DNA from: an uncultured Tenacibaculum sp.
Lineage (GTDB): Bacteria; Bacteroidota; Bacteroidia; Flavobacteriales; Flavobacteriaceae
Assembly (NCBI RefSeq): GCF_947502995.1
Contig: NZ_CANNBW010000029.1
Coordinates: 1-55,486, forward strand
DNA length: 55,486 bases
Reading direction: 5' to 3'
Positions 8,696 to 17,390 of the stretch are shown piece by piece; the stretch's first letter is position 1; the number at the start of each line of letters is the position of its first letter. A program made the position numbers and the translations under genes. The notes under the pieces were generated by a model. It saw nothing but the letters and a program-made list of their open reading frames with translations, was not told the DNA's origin and made no database searches.

Positions 8696-11600
8696 TAATT
8701 TGGGTTTCCTACATAATTATCAGTTTCTATTTTAATAAAATTGAAACCTTTTCCTTCTACTTTTATTAGGTTGTTTTTTAAGTGATAAGTATAACGTTCT
8801 GGTACCATTTTTTCAGATATATCTTCATTTGGTAAACCATTAACAAAACAAAAATCTAACTTATCATAAATAACTATAAGACTATCTAAAACTGGAGGTT
8901 TAAAACTAAAATTTTGCCTTCTTTGTTGACGAACGCTTTCTTGTAAAAAATTATGGTCAATCCATAATAGTTCTCTGTCCTTATTGTAATATGATAATAA
9001 TAATTGAGTTATAGTTGCTTCTTCTGTACCTGTATTAAATAGATTTCCTGAAATTTCCTCTGCACTAGTTTCTATATTATTTAAACTTACTTTTTTGTAA
9101 AGATCTGTTTTGGCAACATTACCTTCACAATGTAAGTTAAAGAGTACAGGTTGTTCTTCAAATTCTGTTGGTGTAAATTGATCGGGATCAAAAATTTTCG
9201 GAATAGAATCTTTAGTTTTAGCCCAAGCAATACCTTCAAAATCAATTCTAAAATTAGAAGCTTCTTTAGGCATTAATTTATGTTTAATATGATGTTTAGC
9301 ATTAAACTGGGCTAATAATTTGTTATCACCATTGTATAATGTCGCTTTTATTACAACATCTGCCGGTACATTATCTACATTTTGAATTGTACCAATTAAA
9401 GCATAGCTTTTTCCTTTCTTAACAAGTTTAGCTTGTAATACTTCTAAAACAGGTTGTTTTAAAACATCTTCGTGTAAAGTTTGCTGAGTAGTAACTCTTC
9501 TTCGTCCATGATTAAAATATGAAGTTTTATTCGTAATCATTAATTGATCTGGAGGAAGATCAGTATTGGGTTTTGGTATTTTTAAGAACCATTTTCCATT
9601 ACGTTTTATGATTTCAAAAGTATGTTTTTTATCAATTTTTTCTAGAGGAGTAACCCATTTTGTTTTGACATAAGCCTTGGCCTGATTTTTAGTTTTATCC
9701 TTTATAGTTACATCAATAGCATTTAGTTTAGCATACGAGCTTAATAAACCATCGTTTACAGCAATTTCTAGCATATACTGATCTAAACCTATCTTGCTTT
9801 CTGGGTCAACAAATGAATGTGCTTGTTCGAATCGTTTAAAATCCAAAGCATCAAAATAAGCTTTCACTACACTTTGAGGAGAGATTTGTGTTTTGTTTTC
9901 TATATAAAAATGATACATACCAAAGCAAATCACACCAATAACAAATATTCCCCAAACGATTGAAAATTTTAAAATGAATTTAGAAAATCCATTATATTTT
10001 ATATTGAAGTTTAAATAATCAGATCTTTCTTGTTTTCCAATTTTTAAAACTCTAACAAAAATAGATTGAACATTAACTAGTAAAAAAGTAAGGATAACAG
10101 TTGAAAATGGTATAATTCCCCACATTATTTTTTGAAATTTAGGAACATCTTCTTTGGGTAAAATAGTAGATAAAGGCGGAACTCCTAAACGTTCCCAAAC
10201 CATTATTCCATTTTCTAATTGTCGTAATCTTTGCCATCCACAGAAATAGAGTATAGGATCATAAAATTTATCATTAGAAAATATATATTTCAAATTATAT
10301 TTTTCAGGAACAGTTAAGAATTGTTGTAAAGAACCTAAACCTTCTATACCTCTAAATTTAGAGTTTTCTAATCGTTCTACAGCTCTTGTTGTAAGTTCGG
10401 GTAATCTTCTTGCAGAATGATAATTTCCATCTACACTCATCGCCTTAGTTTGTGCTCCTAACCAAGCAATTTGATCACCAAAACCTAAAGTTAAATATCT
10501 CCAATGATCATGTTGATCTTGATTTAAAAAGTTAAGTATGGGTAACATTTTAATCTTTTGAGGTTGTAAAGGTCTAAAAGAGCCTAAACTTACTGTGAAG
10601 ATAGACATGAATATAAAACCTGCAGCTAGCAATCCTCCTGTTAATCTATGATTTACCGCACTAAAACTTTTTTGATAAAGTTCTTTTAAGTCACCTTCAA
10701 CAAATCTGTATGCAAATTCTCCAAAAATAGGAATAGACATGATAGAAGCCCATAAAGTAAATCGGTCTAAAGTGAGAATATTAAAAGCATTATCTCCAAG
10801 TAACATTTTGGGTATTGGAGTTGTACCGCCGGTACCTAAAATAGTAAGCATAGTAATAGATAAACCAAAAAAGATATAACGTTTATGATAGTATCTATAA
10901 AATATATATGGAAATAAGAATAGTAAAATTCCCCAAGGAATTAAGAAAAATACTAAACCAGATGAAGTTACTTCTATAAAATTATCACGAGATCCGTGAG
11001 GTATTGGTACTTGTGTTATTGGGTTTTTCTTTGTGTTTATCCAATACGGTAGAATGCAAAAAATTATCAAGAATAAAGAAGTAAATCCAAAAAGCAGCAT
11101 TCTTTTAAACAATTTAAAAAATACTTGAATAAACAGTTTTACAGTAACTTTTTTTAAACTTCCAGCTTCTTCAGCAGCATAATCCATAATTACGGTTCCT
11201 ATTAGTGGAAAAATAAAAAAAACCATTCCGAAAATAGGAGTAACATGATGAGAAGTAACGGTAACAGATATTAAAGCAATTGCTTTAAAAAAATATTTAT
11301 ACTGGCCTTTTTTCAGCCATAAATATATTTCGGGTAAAGAATGCATTAAAACAGAGATACCAACAATACTAGGTAACTGTCCGAAAACATGCAAAGTTTC
11401 AGCAAATGTCGAAGAGAAAACAGCTAAAATGGCGGCGTATCCTGCTGTTTTTCTGTTTCCTGTAATTAATAAAGAAAAACGATATGCACCAGTTATAAAT
11501 AATGTTATGGCTATAATTCCTACAGTATAAAGCCCAAATTTTAAACCTCCAATATAAGAGAAGAATCCAATGGATTGATGTACAAGAGGTGGATATCCCA

Positions 11601-11787
11601 TTACAGTAAATCCTGTATACCAACTATAGTTCCAAGGTTCAAACCAACTATTAGCATAGTGATTAGCGAAAAATAAATGGATTAATGCATCATAAGTATA
11701 TTCTATTGTGAAGAAAATACAAGTCGTATGATAAACTATTCCAATTAGAATGGCGGAGATTAAATATTTATTGGTCTTTTTACTCAA
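8695..11787 (-). CDS. Large polytopic membrane protein, PTPS-related/YfhO-like, with C-terminal NTF2-like domain
   Basis: A 1030-residue protein. Residues about 1-430 hold many membrane helices arranged as in the 6-pyruvoyl-tetrahydropterin-synthase-related membrane family (PF10131), which resembles GT-C glycosyltransferases. A soluble stretch follows, then helices near 570-590 and 625-650. An NTF2/DUF4878-like domain starts at about 655 (VVKAYFDALDFKRFEQAHSF), and the tail is beta-rich. It is the first gene of the minus-strand operon with the Ig-like protein and the glycosidase. It may add sugars or act as the membrane core of the assembly machine. The family's function is poorly known, so this is inference from context. 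Confidence 0.6.
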   Translation of the reverse strand: MSKKTNKYLISAILIGIVYHTTCIFFTIEYTYDALIHLFFANHYANSWFEPWNYSWYTGFTVMGYPPLVHQSIGFFSYIGGLKFGLYTVGIIAITLFITGAYRFSLLITGNRKTAGYAAILAVFSSTFAETLHVFGQLPSIVGISVLMHSLPEIYLWLKKGQYKYFFKAIALISVTVTSHHVTPIFGMVFFIFPLIGTVIMDYAAEEAGSLKKVTVKLFIQVFFKLFKRMLLFGFTSLFLIIFCILPYWINTKKNPITQVPIPHGSRDNFIEVTSSGLVFFLIPWGILLFLFPYIFYRYYHKRYIFFGLSITMLTILGTGGTTPIPKMLLGDNAFNILTLDRFTLWASIMSIPIFGEFAYRFVEGDLKELYQKSFSAVNHRLTGGLLAAGFIFMSIFTVSLGSFRPLQPQKIKMLPILNFLNQDQHDHWRYLTLGFGDQIAWLGAQTKAMSVDGNYHSARRLPELTTRAVERLENSKFRGIEGLGSLQQFLTVPEKYNLKYIFSNDKFYDPILYFCGWQRLRQLENGIMVWERLGVPPLSTILPKEDVPKFQKIMWGIIPFSTVILTFLLVNVQSIFVRVLKIGKQERSDYLNFNIKYNGFSKFILKFSIVWGIFVIGVICFGMYHFYIENKTQISPQSVVKAYFDALDFKRFEQAHSFVDPESKIGLDQYMLEIAVNDGLLSSYAKLNAIDVTIKDKTKNQAKAYVKTKWVTPLEKIDKKHTFEIIKRNGKWFLKIPKPNTDLPPDQLMITNKTSYFNHGRRRVTTQQTLHEDVLKQPVLEVLQAKLVKKGKSYALIGTIQNVDNVPADVVIKATLYNGDNKLLAQFNAKHHIKHKLMPKEASNFRIDFEGIAWAKTKDSIPKIFDPDQFTPTEFEEQPVLFNLHCEGNVAKTDLYKKVSLNNIETSAEEISGNLFNTGTEEATITQLLLSYYNKDRELLWIDHNFLQESVRQQRRQNFSFKPPVLDSLIVIYDKLDFCFVNGLPNEDISEKMVPERYTYHLKNNLIKVEGKGFNFIKIETDNYVGNPN

Positions 11788-11872
11788 TAATAGTTTTTTG
11801 TTTAAATATACAATAAAGGAATATAGTTTGAAATAACATTCGTCGATTTAAAATAGCTATTGATCTAAAAAG

Positions 11873-11889
11873 GGGTTTACCCTCAGGTA
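11873..11889. promoter_or_regulatory. GGGTTTACCC palindrome upstream of the receiver-GT2 genes
   Basis: GGGTTTACCC followed by TCAGGTA lies 75-91 bases before the first receiver-GT2 start codon. A near match, GGGTAAACCC followed by TGAGGTG, occurs at 19373-19389. Both are perfect 10-base palindromes next to a (C)TSAGGT half-palindrome, and both are followed about 35-45 bases later by TATTGT/TTGT-rich sequence that could hold a promoter. It may be an operator for a transcription factor; which one is not known. Confidence 0.4.
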
Positions 11890-11963
11890 TTTAAATCTAT
11901 TATTGTTATATTGTTTGTATTATACCCAATAGTAATTGTTAATCATAAAAATCAAAAACGAGG

Positions 11964-13103
11964 ATGAAAATTGTAACCATTGATGATCAAAAACTAGTTT
12001 TACTTTCTGTGGAAAAGAAGCTTTCAGATTTAGGCTATGAAGTGCATACTGCTAAGACTGGTCAAGGGGGAGTGGCGTTAATTGATAAAATAAATCCAGA
12101 TTTAGTAATTGTCGATATAAACTTAAGACATATGTCTGGTTTAGATATCACAAAATATGTAAAAGAGTCACCGGATCTTAATGCCAAAGTCATGATTTTA
12201 TCTGGAGAAACCCAGGAGGAAACTATTATTAAGGGTTTTAATTTAGGAGCAGACGATTTTATGAAAAAACCTGTTTCTCTAAATGAAATAGTTGCAAGAG
12301 TAAAAAAATTAATAGGAGCCCCTAAGGAAAAAAAAGAAGATTCAGTTACTTCAAATGCTAACGGATTAATTAGAGAAAAATGTATTGGTGTTGTAATTCC
12401 TTGTTACAATGAAGAAGATAGATTGCTAAGTGATGAATTTACAGAATTTGTTTATGCAAATTTAGGGTATCACCTTTGTTTTGTAAATGATGGAAGTACA
12501 GATAAAACACTTGAAGTTTTAAATAAATTAAGTAAAGGTAGAGAAGATTATATTAGTGTATACGATTGTGAGAAGAATGGAGGAAAAGCAGAAGCTGTAC
12601 GTTTAGGAATGTTGCACTTAGCAAAAAATGTTGAATTAGATTATATTGGTTTTTTAGATGCTGATCTTTCAACAGATTTTAAAGATTTCGATGATCTTGT
12701 AAAAACTATTGAAACTACAGATTACAAAATAGTAAGCGGTTCTAGAATTACAAGAATGGGAGCCAATATTAATAAGCAATCAGCTCGTCAGCTAATAAGC
12801 TTAACAATTAACTTCATTATTCAGAAAATTTTAGGAATGAAATTTAAAGACACACAATGTGGAGCTAAAATTATAGACAAAGACGTAATTCCACTTTTAT
12901 TTGAAAAAAAGTTTATAACGAGATGGCTTTTTGATGTTGAAATGTTTTTGAGATTAAAAAAGAAATATGGTGAAGAAACAAAGCAATTAATTTGCGAACA
13001 ACCTTTAAAAAGATGGGTACACGCAGATGGATCAAAATTATCAATGAGAGACTCGTTAAAGATTGCTTTTCAACTAACTAAAATAGCAACGCATTATAGA
13101 TAA
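11964..13103 (+). CDS. Response-regulator receiver domain fused to a GT2 glycosyltransferase (copy 1)
   Basis: A 379-residue protein without signal peptide or obvious membrane helix. Residues 1-117 form a CheY-like receiver with the full active site: acidic pair D7/D8, phospho-acceptor D51 (VIVDINL), S80 and the lysine of MKKP near 102. After a short linker, a GT2 domain begins near residue 138 (CIGVVIPCYNEEDRL) with the DxD-type GFLDADLSTD and RWLFDVEMFLRL. It resembles the DPM1/ALG5 polyprenyl-phosphate sugar transferases. Phosphorylation by a histidine kinase could switch sugar transfer directly, without a DNA-binding output. No kinase gene is adjacent. A close paralogue follows 114 bases downstream. 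Confidence 0.85.
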   Translation: MKIVTIDDQKLVLLSVEKKLSDLGYEVHTAKTGQGGVALIDKINPDLVIVDINLRHMSGLDITKYVKESPDLNAKVMILSGETQEETIIKGFNLGADDFMKKPVSLNEIVARVKKLIGAPKEKKEDSVTSNANGLIREKCIGVVIPCYNEEDRLLSDEFTEFVYANLGYHLCFVNDGSTDKTLEVLNKLSKGREDYISVYDCEKNGGKAEAVRLGMLHLAKNVELDYIGFLDADLSTDFKDFDDLVKTIETTDYKIVSGSRITRMGANINKQSARQLISLTINFIIQKILGMKFKDTQCGAKIIDKDVIPLLFEKKFITRWLFDVEMFLRLKKKYGEETKQLICEQPLKRWVHADGSKLSMRDSLKIAFQLTKIATHYR

Positions 13104-13217
13104 ATTGTGATTTTTGTGTTATGTATGGTAAAAAAAGTGTATATTGTACACGGAAAGAATTTTTATACACACCGGGGATAGAGAGTGTTATTTACTAACT
13201 CATCAACACTATCGCGT

Positions 13218-14357
13218 ATGAAAATAGTTACTTTTGATCATAATAAATTGATCTTATTGTCGCTTAAAAAAAAGTTGTCTGAAATTGGTTACAGTACCAA
13301 AATTGCAAGAACTAGTAAACAAGCTATAGAGCTAATCGAAGAAACCCAACCAGATTTGGTAACTCTAGATATTAGTAGTTCAGATTATTCAGGTATAGAC
13401 GTTTTAAAATATCTTAAAGAGTCTTCTTCTAAAGCTAAAGTTGTAATAATTTCTGAAGATACAGAAGAAACAGATATTATGGATCTGTTTGATTATGGAA
13501 TCGATGATTTTATCAAAAAACCAGCCACTCTAAGTGAAATAGTACTTCGAATAAATAGGATTATTGGTTTATGTCCTATTCCCGAAGATTTACTGTTAAA
13601 AGGAGAAACTCAATTAGTCCGAGAAAAATGTATTGGAGTAGTTATTCCATGTTACAATGAAGAAAGTCGACTTTCAGAGGTAGAGTTTCGACGATTTGTA
13701 AGAACTAACATTGGTTATCATTTATGTTTTGTTAATGATGGAAGCTCAGATGGTACTTTAGAAGAATTACAAGCTTTAAGTAAAGGAAGGGAAGATTATA
13801 TCAGTGTTTTAAATTGTGAGAAGAATGGAGGTAAAGCAGAAGCGGTTCGTTTAGGTATGCTCCATTTAGCTAAAAATACTGATTTGAAATTTGACTACAT
13901 TGGTTTCTTAGATGCTGATTTATCTACAGACTTACATGATTTTGATGATTTATTTAGAACAATTACAGCTTCTAATTACAAAGTTGTTAGTGGTTCTAGA
14001 ATTGAAAGAATGGGAGCAAACATAACAAAGCAATCGGCAAGAAAAGTTATTAGCTTGACAATCAATTTTGTTATTCAAAGAATTTTAGGAATGAATTTTA
14101 AGGACACACAATGTGGTGCTAAAATTTTGGAAAAAGATTTGATTCCATTATTATTCGGAAAGAAGTTTATTACAAGATGGCTTTTTGATGTCGAAATGTT
14201 TTTAAGACTCAAAAAGAAATACGGAGAAGAAACAAAGCATTTAATATGTGAGCAACCTTTAAAAAGATGGGTTCACATGGATGGATCAAAGCTTTCAATG
14301 AGAGATTCGTTGAATATAGCTTTCCAATTAACAAGAATAGCAACACACTACAGATAA
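13218..14357 (+). CDS. Response-regulator receiver domain fused to a GT2 glycosyltransferase (copy 2)
   Basis: Paralogue of the preceding gene. I chose the ATG at 13218 because it aligns with the start of copy 1 and gives the same length, 379 residues. An in-frame GTG at 13185 would add 11 residues with no counterpart. The GT2 half is very close to copy 1 (CIGVVIPCYNEE, GFLDADLSTD, RWLFDVEMFLRL). The receiver half has diverged more: D51 and the KKP lysine remain, but the acidic pair is D7/H8, so Mg2+ binding and phosphorylation may be weakened. An intrinsic terminator follows at once. Confidence 0.8.
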   Translation: MKIVTFDHNKLILLSLKKKLSEIGYSTKIARTSKQAIELIEETQPDLVTLDISSSDYSGIDVLKYLKESSSKAKVVIISEDTEETDIMDLFDYGIDDFIKKPATLSEIVLRINRIIGLCPIPEDLLLKGETQLVREKCIGVVIPCYNEESRLSEVEFRRFVRTNIGYHLCFVNDGSSDGTLEELQALSKGREDYISVLNCEKNGGKAEAVRLGMLHLAKNTDLKFDYIGFLDADLSTDLHDFDDLFRTITASNYKVVSGSRIERMGANITKQSARKVISLTINFVIQRILGMNFKDTQCGAKILEKDLIPLLFGKKFITRWLFDVEMFLRLKKKYGEETKHLICEQPLKRWVHMDGSKLSMRDSLNIAFQLTRIATHYR

Positions 14358-14360
14358 TAA

Positions 14361-14388
14361 AAAAAGCTCCAAATTTGGAGCTTTTTTT
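14361..14388. terminator. Intrinsic terminator after the receiver-GT2 pair
   Basis: AAAAAGCTCC and GGAGCTTTTT pair around an AAATTT loop, with T runs on both strands. It lies between convergent genes (stops near 14357 and 14405) and can serve both. Confidence 0.9.
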
Positions 14389-14404
14389 ATGTTGAAAAAT
14401 TAAT

Positions 14405-14830
14405 TTATTTTTTTCTAAACCAATATGCTGTTCTACCTAATAAAGAAAAACCAATATAACCTCTAATTTTAAGTTTATCTGTTTCTTCCAATTTAATAAA
14501 GCACTTGTATTTTTTTCCATTTTTAGGATCTAAGATTTTTCCTCCAGACCACTCATCACCGTCTTTTTCTAATCCAGTTAAGATGTTCATTCCTAAAATT
14601 GGTTGATTCTTATTCTTACCACTACATTTATCACAAACAGCAGTTTGTCTTTCAGGATCTGTGATTTCAACAATTTTAGCAAAAGCTTTACCGTCTTTTT
14701 CGTATACTTCTATTACACTATCAACTTTACCAGTTTCTTCATCTCTATTCTCCCATTTACCAAAAATGCTTTGAGCACTAATAGAAGTTGAAATTGCAAC
14801 TAATAAAAATGTAAATATTACTTTTCTCAT
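14405..14830 (-). CDS. Secreted DUF2147 protein
   Basis: A 141-residue protein with a clear signal peptide (cleavage after about residue 19, ISAQ). The mature part begins SIFGKWENRDEETG and contains a CDKCSGKNKNQPILG segment and the closing GYIGFSLLGRTAYWFRK. This matches the DUF2147 family of small periplasmic beta-barrel-like proteins common in Bacteroidota and Proteobacteria. The CxxC pair (VCDKC) is part of the family's pattern. The biochemical role is not established. It has its own gap upstream (72 bases) and shares a bidirectional terminator with the receiver-GT2 genes. Confidence 0.85.
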   Translation of the reverse strand: MRKVIFTFLLVAISTSISAQSIFGKWENRDEETGKVDSVIEVYEKDGKAFAKIVEITDPERQTAVCDKCSGKNKNQPILGMNILTGLEKDGDEWSGGKILDPKNGKKYKCFIKLEETDKLKIRGYIGFSLLGRTAYWFRKK

Positions 14831-14902
14831 ATGTGTTTGTATTTAATTTGTTCTAAAGCAAAAATTATGATTTTACATCATGTTTAAAATAACAAATGTT
14901 AT

Positions 14903-15430
14903 TTAATCGTATTTAGCATCGAAATTATCGTGCCATTTTTCTTGTACACGCATTATTTGTTCTATAACATCTCTAGCGCAACCTTCACCACCTTTTTTAT
15001 CAGAAATATAAACAGATATTGCTTGTAGTTCCCTAACAGCATCACTAGGACAACAAGGAATACCAACTTTTTCCATTACAGGTAAGTCTGGTATGTCATC
15101 TCCCATGTATAAAACATTTTCTGGTTGTAAATTATATTTTTCAACCAATTCATTATACTGATCAATTTTCTTGTGAGCACCTAAATAAATATCAGTAATT
15201 CCTAAACCTTCTAAACGAGTACGTACTCCTTCATTTTTTCCACCTGAAATAATACAAACTCTATATCCTGCTTTAACCGCAGCTTTTAGAGCATAACCGT
15301 CTTTAATATTCATTTGACGAACTAGTTCTCCGTTCGGAAAAACAGTAACTATACCGTTAGTTAGTACACCATCAACATCAAAAATAAAGGTGTTTACATC
15401 GTTAAAAAGTTCTTTATAGCTTTTATCCAT
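14903..15430 (-). CDS. KdsC-like HAD phosphatase (KDO 8-phosphate phosphatase type)
   Basis: A 175-residue protein matching the size and motifs of KdsC/CMP-sugar-phosphatase-like HAD enzymes. Motif I is FDVDGVLT, with nucleophile D18 and acid/base D20; CIISGG is motif II; the later GDDIPDLPVM is motif IV. No cap domain is inserted, as usual for KdsC, which works as a tetramer. The likely reaction is dephosphorylation of 3-deoxy-D-manno-octulosonate 8-phosphate in lipid A-core synthesis. It overlaps the upstream DUF2520 gene by eight bases, an arrangement I believe is common in Flavobacteria. Substrate is inferred from family, so the symbol is left blank. Confidence 0.8.
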   Translation of the reverse strand: MDKSYKELFNDVNTFIFDVDGVLTNGIVTVFPNGELVRQMNIKDGYALKAAVKAGYRVCIISGGKNEGVRTRLEGLGITDIYLGAHKKIDQYNELVEKYNLQPENVLYMGDDIPDLPVMEKVGIPCCPSDAVRELQAISVYISDKKGGEGCARDVIEQIMRVQEKWHDNFDAKYD

Positions 15431-16166
15431 TTTGGATTGATTTTGTTATTAATTGATAAATTTCTTTCTGATTAGAATCCAATAATTCTAAATGTCGTTC
15501 TATAGTTTTTTTATCTTTTCTTTTAGCAGGTCCAGTTTGTGCTAAATCTGGTTTAACTTCTTCTATTTTTAAAGCTGTTTCTTTAATTAAAGGTAACAAT
15601 ACTTCAAAAGGAACATTGTACGATTCACAAATATCATTCCCAATTTTATACATGTGATTGGTGAAATTATTTACAAATACAGCTGCAACATGTAATTTAC
15701 TTCTCTGATCAGAAGTAATAGCATATACTTTTTCAGAAATAGAAAAAGCAAGTTTCTCTAATAATTTAAAATCAGTTTCATTTTCTGCCTCTATACATAA
15801 AGGGATAGAAGAGAAGTCTACTTTTTTATTTTTTGAAAAACTTTGTAAAGGATAAAAAATGCCTTTTTTACCATTATTGGCAAGAGTGTTCATAGGAACA
15901 CTACCTGAAGTGTGTACAATTAGTTTATGATGAGGTAGTTGAGAAGAAACTTCTGCTATAGCATCGTCTGATACCGCAATAATATAAACATCTGCATCAG
16001 TTAGCAACGTAATATTATCAGTGATAGAAACTCGATCTTGAAATTCAATGATCGAATTTATATTTCTGGCGTATAATTGTTTCAAATCAACATCATTACA
16101 ACTTAAAAAAGCTTGTGAAAGATGATGAGAAACGTTTCCTCCCCCTATAATAACTACAGAAATCAT
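15423..16166 (-). CDS. Rossmann-like and DUF2520 domain protein
   Basis: A 247-residue protein. The N-terminal half is an NAD(P)-binding Rossmann fold (MISVVIIGGGNVSHHLSQAF, with a GGGNV nucleotide loop). The C-terminal half is a helical DUF2520 domain (VAAVFVNNFTNHMYKIG). The shape resembles 6-phosphogluconate/F420-dependent dehydrogenases, but the substrate is unknown. I placed the start at the ATG at 16166, directly before the Rossmann strand. An upstream in-frame ATG at 16208 would add 14 residues and overlap the divergent gene's longer frame. Co-transcribed with the KdsC-like gene. Confidence 0.8.
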   Translation of the reverse strand: MISVVIIGGGNVSHHLSQAFLSCNDVDLKQLYARNINSIIEFQDRVSITDNITLLTDADVYIIAVSDDAIAEVSSQLPHHKLIVHTSGSVPMNTLANNGKKGIFYPLQSFSKNKKVDFSSIPLCIEAENETDFKLLEKLAFSISEKVYAITSDQRSKLHVAAVFVNNFTNHMYKIGNDICESYNVPFEVLLPLIKETALKIEEVKPDLAQTGPAKRKDKKTIERHLELLDSNQKEIYQLITKSIQNG

Positions 16167-16237
16167 AGTAGCGAAGATATTGAAATTATTTGAAGCTATG
16201 GAAAGCATTTAGTAATTTAGGAGCTAAATTTTTCAAC

Positions 16238-17389
16238 ATGGATTCAAATAAAAAACTAGGGATAAATTCAATTTGCACACACGTAGGTGAAGTTAAAGAT
16301 GAACAATTTAAAGGAGCTGTTTCACCAATTTATTTATCATCGTCATATCAATTTTATGATGTAGATATAAAAAGATATCCGAGATATTTCAATACACCAA
16401 ATCAAGAAGCTTTATGTAGAAAGATAGCAGCATTAGAAAAAACGGAAAATGCTTTAATATTTGGTTCTGGAATGGCTGCAATTAGTACAGCTATGTTTGC
16501 TTTTTTACACAAAGGAGATCATGTTGTTTTACAGCAGACTTTGTATGGAGGAACTTATAATTTGGTTGTTGAAGAATTTGATAAATTCGGTATAGAATAT
16601 TCTTTTACAAATAGTTTAAAAATTGAAGATTTTGAGAAGGAAATTAAATCAAATACAAAAGTGATTTTTATTGAAACTCCTTCGAATCCGTTATTAAAAG
16701 TTGTAGATATAAAAGCGGTTGTTGAATTAGCAAAGAAAAATGAAATCGTAACGATGATTGATAATACGTTTGCTTCTCCAATAAATCAAACTCCTGTAGA
16801 TTTTGGAATTGATATTATGATTCATTCAGCAACAAAATATATGGGTGGGCATTCAGATATCTTAGCCGGAGCAATTGCAGCTTCTAACGAACATGTTGAT
16901 AGAATTTGGAATATCGCTAAGAACTTTGGAGGAAGTTTAAGTGATTTCACAGTTTGGATGTTAGAAAGAAGCATGAAAACAATGAGTTTACGTGTAAATC
17001 ATCAGAATACTAATGCGATGAAAATGGCAGAGTATTTAGAGCAAAATCCGAATATAGAAAAAGTATATTATCCAGGATTAACATCTCACGAAGATCACGA
17101 ATTAGCTAAAAGTCAAATGAAAGGATTTGGAGGAATGTTGTCTTTCGAGTTGCAATCGAATTTAGATGCTATGCAGTTTCAACGTAATTTAGAGTTAATA
17201 AAACCATCGATGAGTTTAGCTGGAGTAGAAAGTACTTTGTTAAGTCCGACACAAACTTCACATGCATTATTAACTCCAGAAGAAAGAGCAAATCAGGGAA
17301 TTAAAGATGGATTAATTCGTTTTTCTGTTGGAATAGAAGAGGTAGAAGATTTAATTGCAGATATAGAACAAGCTATAGATAAATTATAA
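16238..17389 (+). CDS. Trans-sulfuration family PLP enzyme (cystathionine gamma-synthase/methionine gamma-lyase type)
   Basis: A 383-residue Cys/Met-metabolism PLP-dependent enzyme. SGMAAISTA and YGGTY are the phosphate and substrate-binding segments, TMIDNTFASP holds the cofactor-stacking Asp, and IHSATKYMGGHSD carries the PLP lysine at about K200. GVESTLLSPTQTSHA is the C-terminal substrate loop. Family members make or break cystathionine, or release methanethiol. The sequence alone does not decide between gamma-synthase, lyase and O-acetylhomoserine sulfhydrylase. The ATG at 16238 is preferred to one 48 bases upstream, because the family consensus begins there and it leaves a 71-base divergent promoter gap. 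Confidence 0.8.
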   Translation: MDSNKKLGINSICTHVGEVKDEQFKGAVSPIYLSSSYQFYDVDIKRYPRYFNTPNQEALCRKIAALEKTENALIFGSGMAAISTAMFAFLHKGDHVVLQQTLYGGTYNLVVEEFDKFGIEYSFTNSLKIEDFEKEIKSNTKVIFIETPSNPLLKVVDIKAVVELAKKNEIVTMIDNTFASPINQTPVDFGIDIMIHSATKYMGGHSDILAGAIAASNEHVDRIWNIAKNFGGSLSDFTVWMLERSMKTMSLRVNHQNTNAMKMAEYLEQNPNIEKVYYPGLTSHEDHELAKSQMKGFGGMLSFELQSNLDAMQFQRNLELIKPSMSLAGVESTLLSPTQTSHALLTPEERANQGIKDGLIRFSVGIEEVEDLIADIEQAIDKL

Positions 17390-17390
17390 G

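Noticed and set aside
13185..13217. Longer GTG start for the second receiver-GT2 protein
   Set aside because: The ATG at 13218 gives exact alignment and equal length with the paralogue.
16167..16237. Overlapping longer starts for the DUF2520 and PLP-enzyme genes (16208 and 16190)
   Set aside because: They add non-family N-terminal residues and would erase the divergent promoter space.
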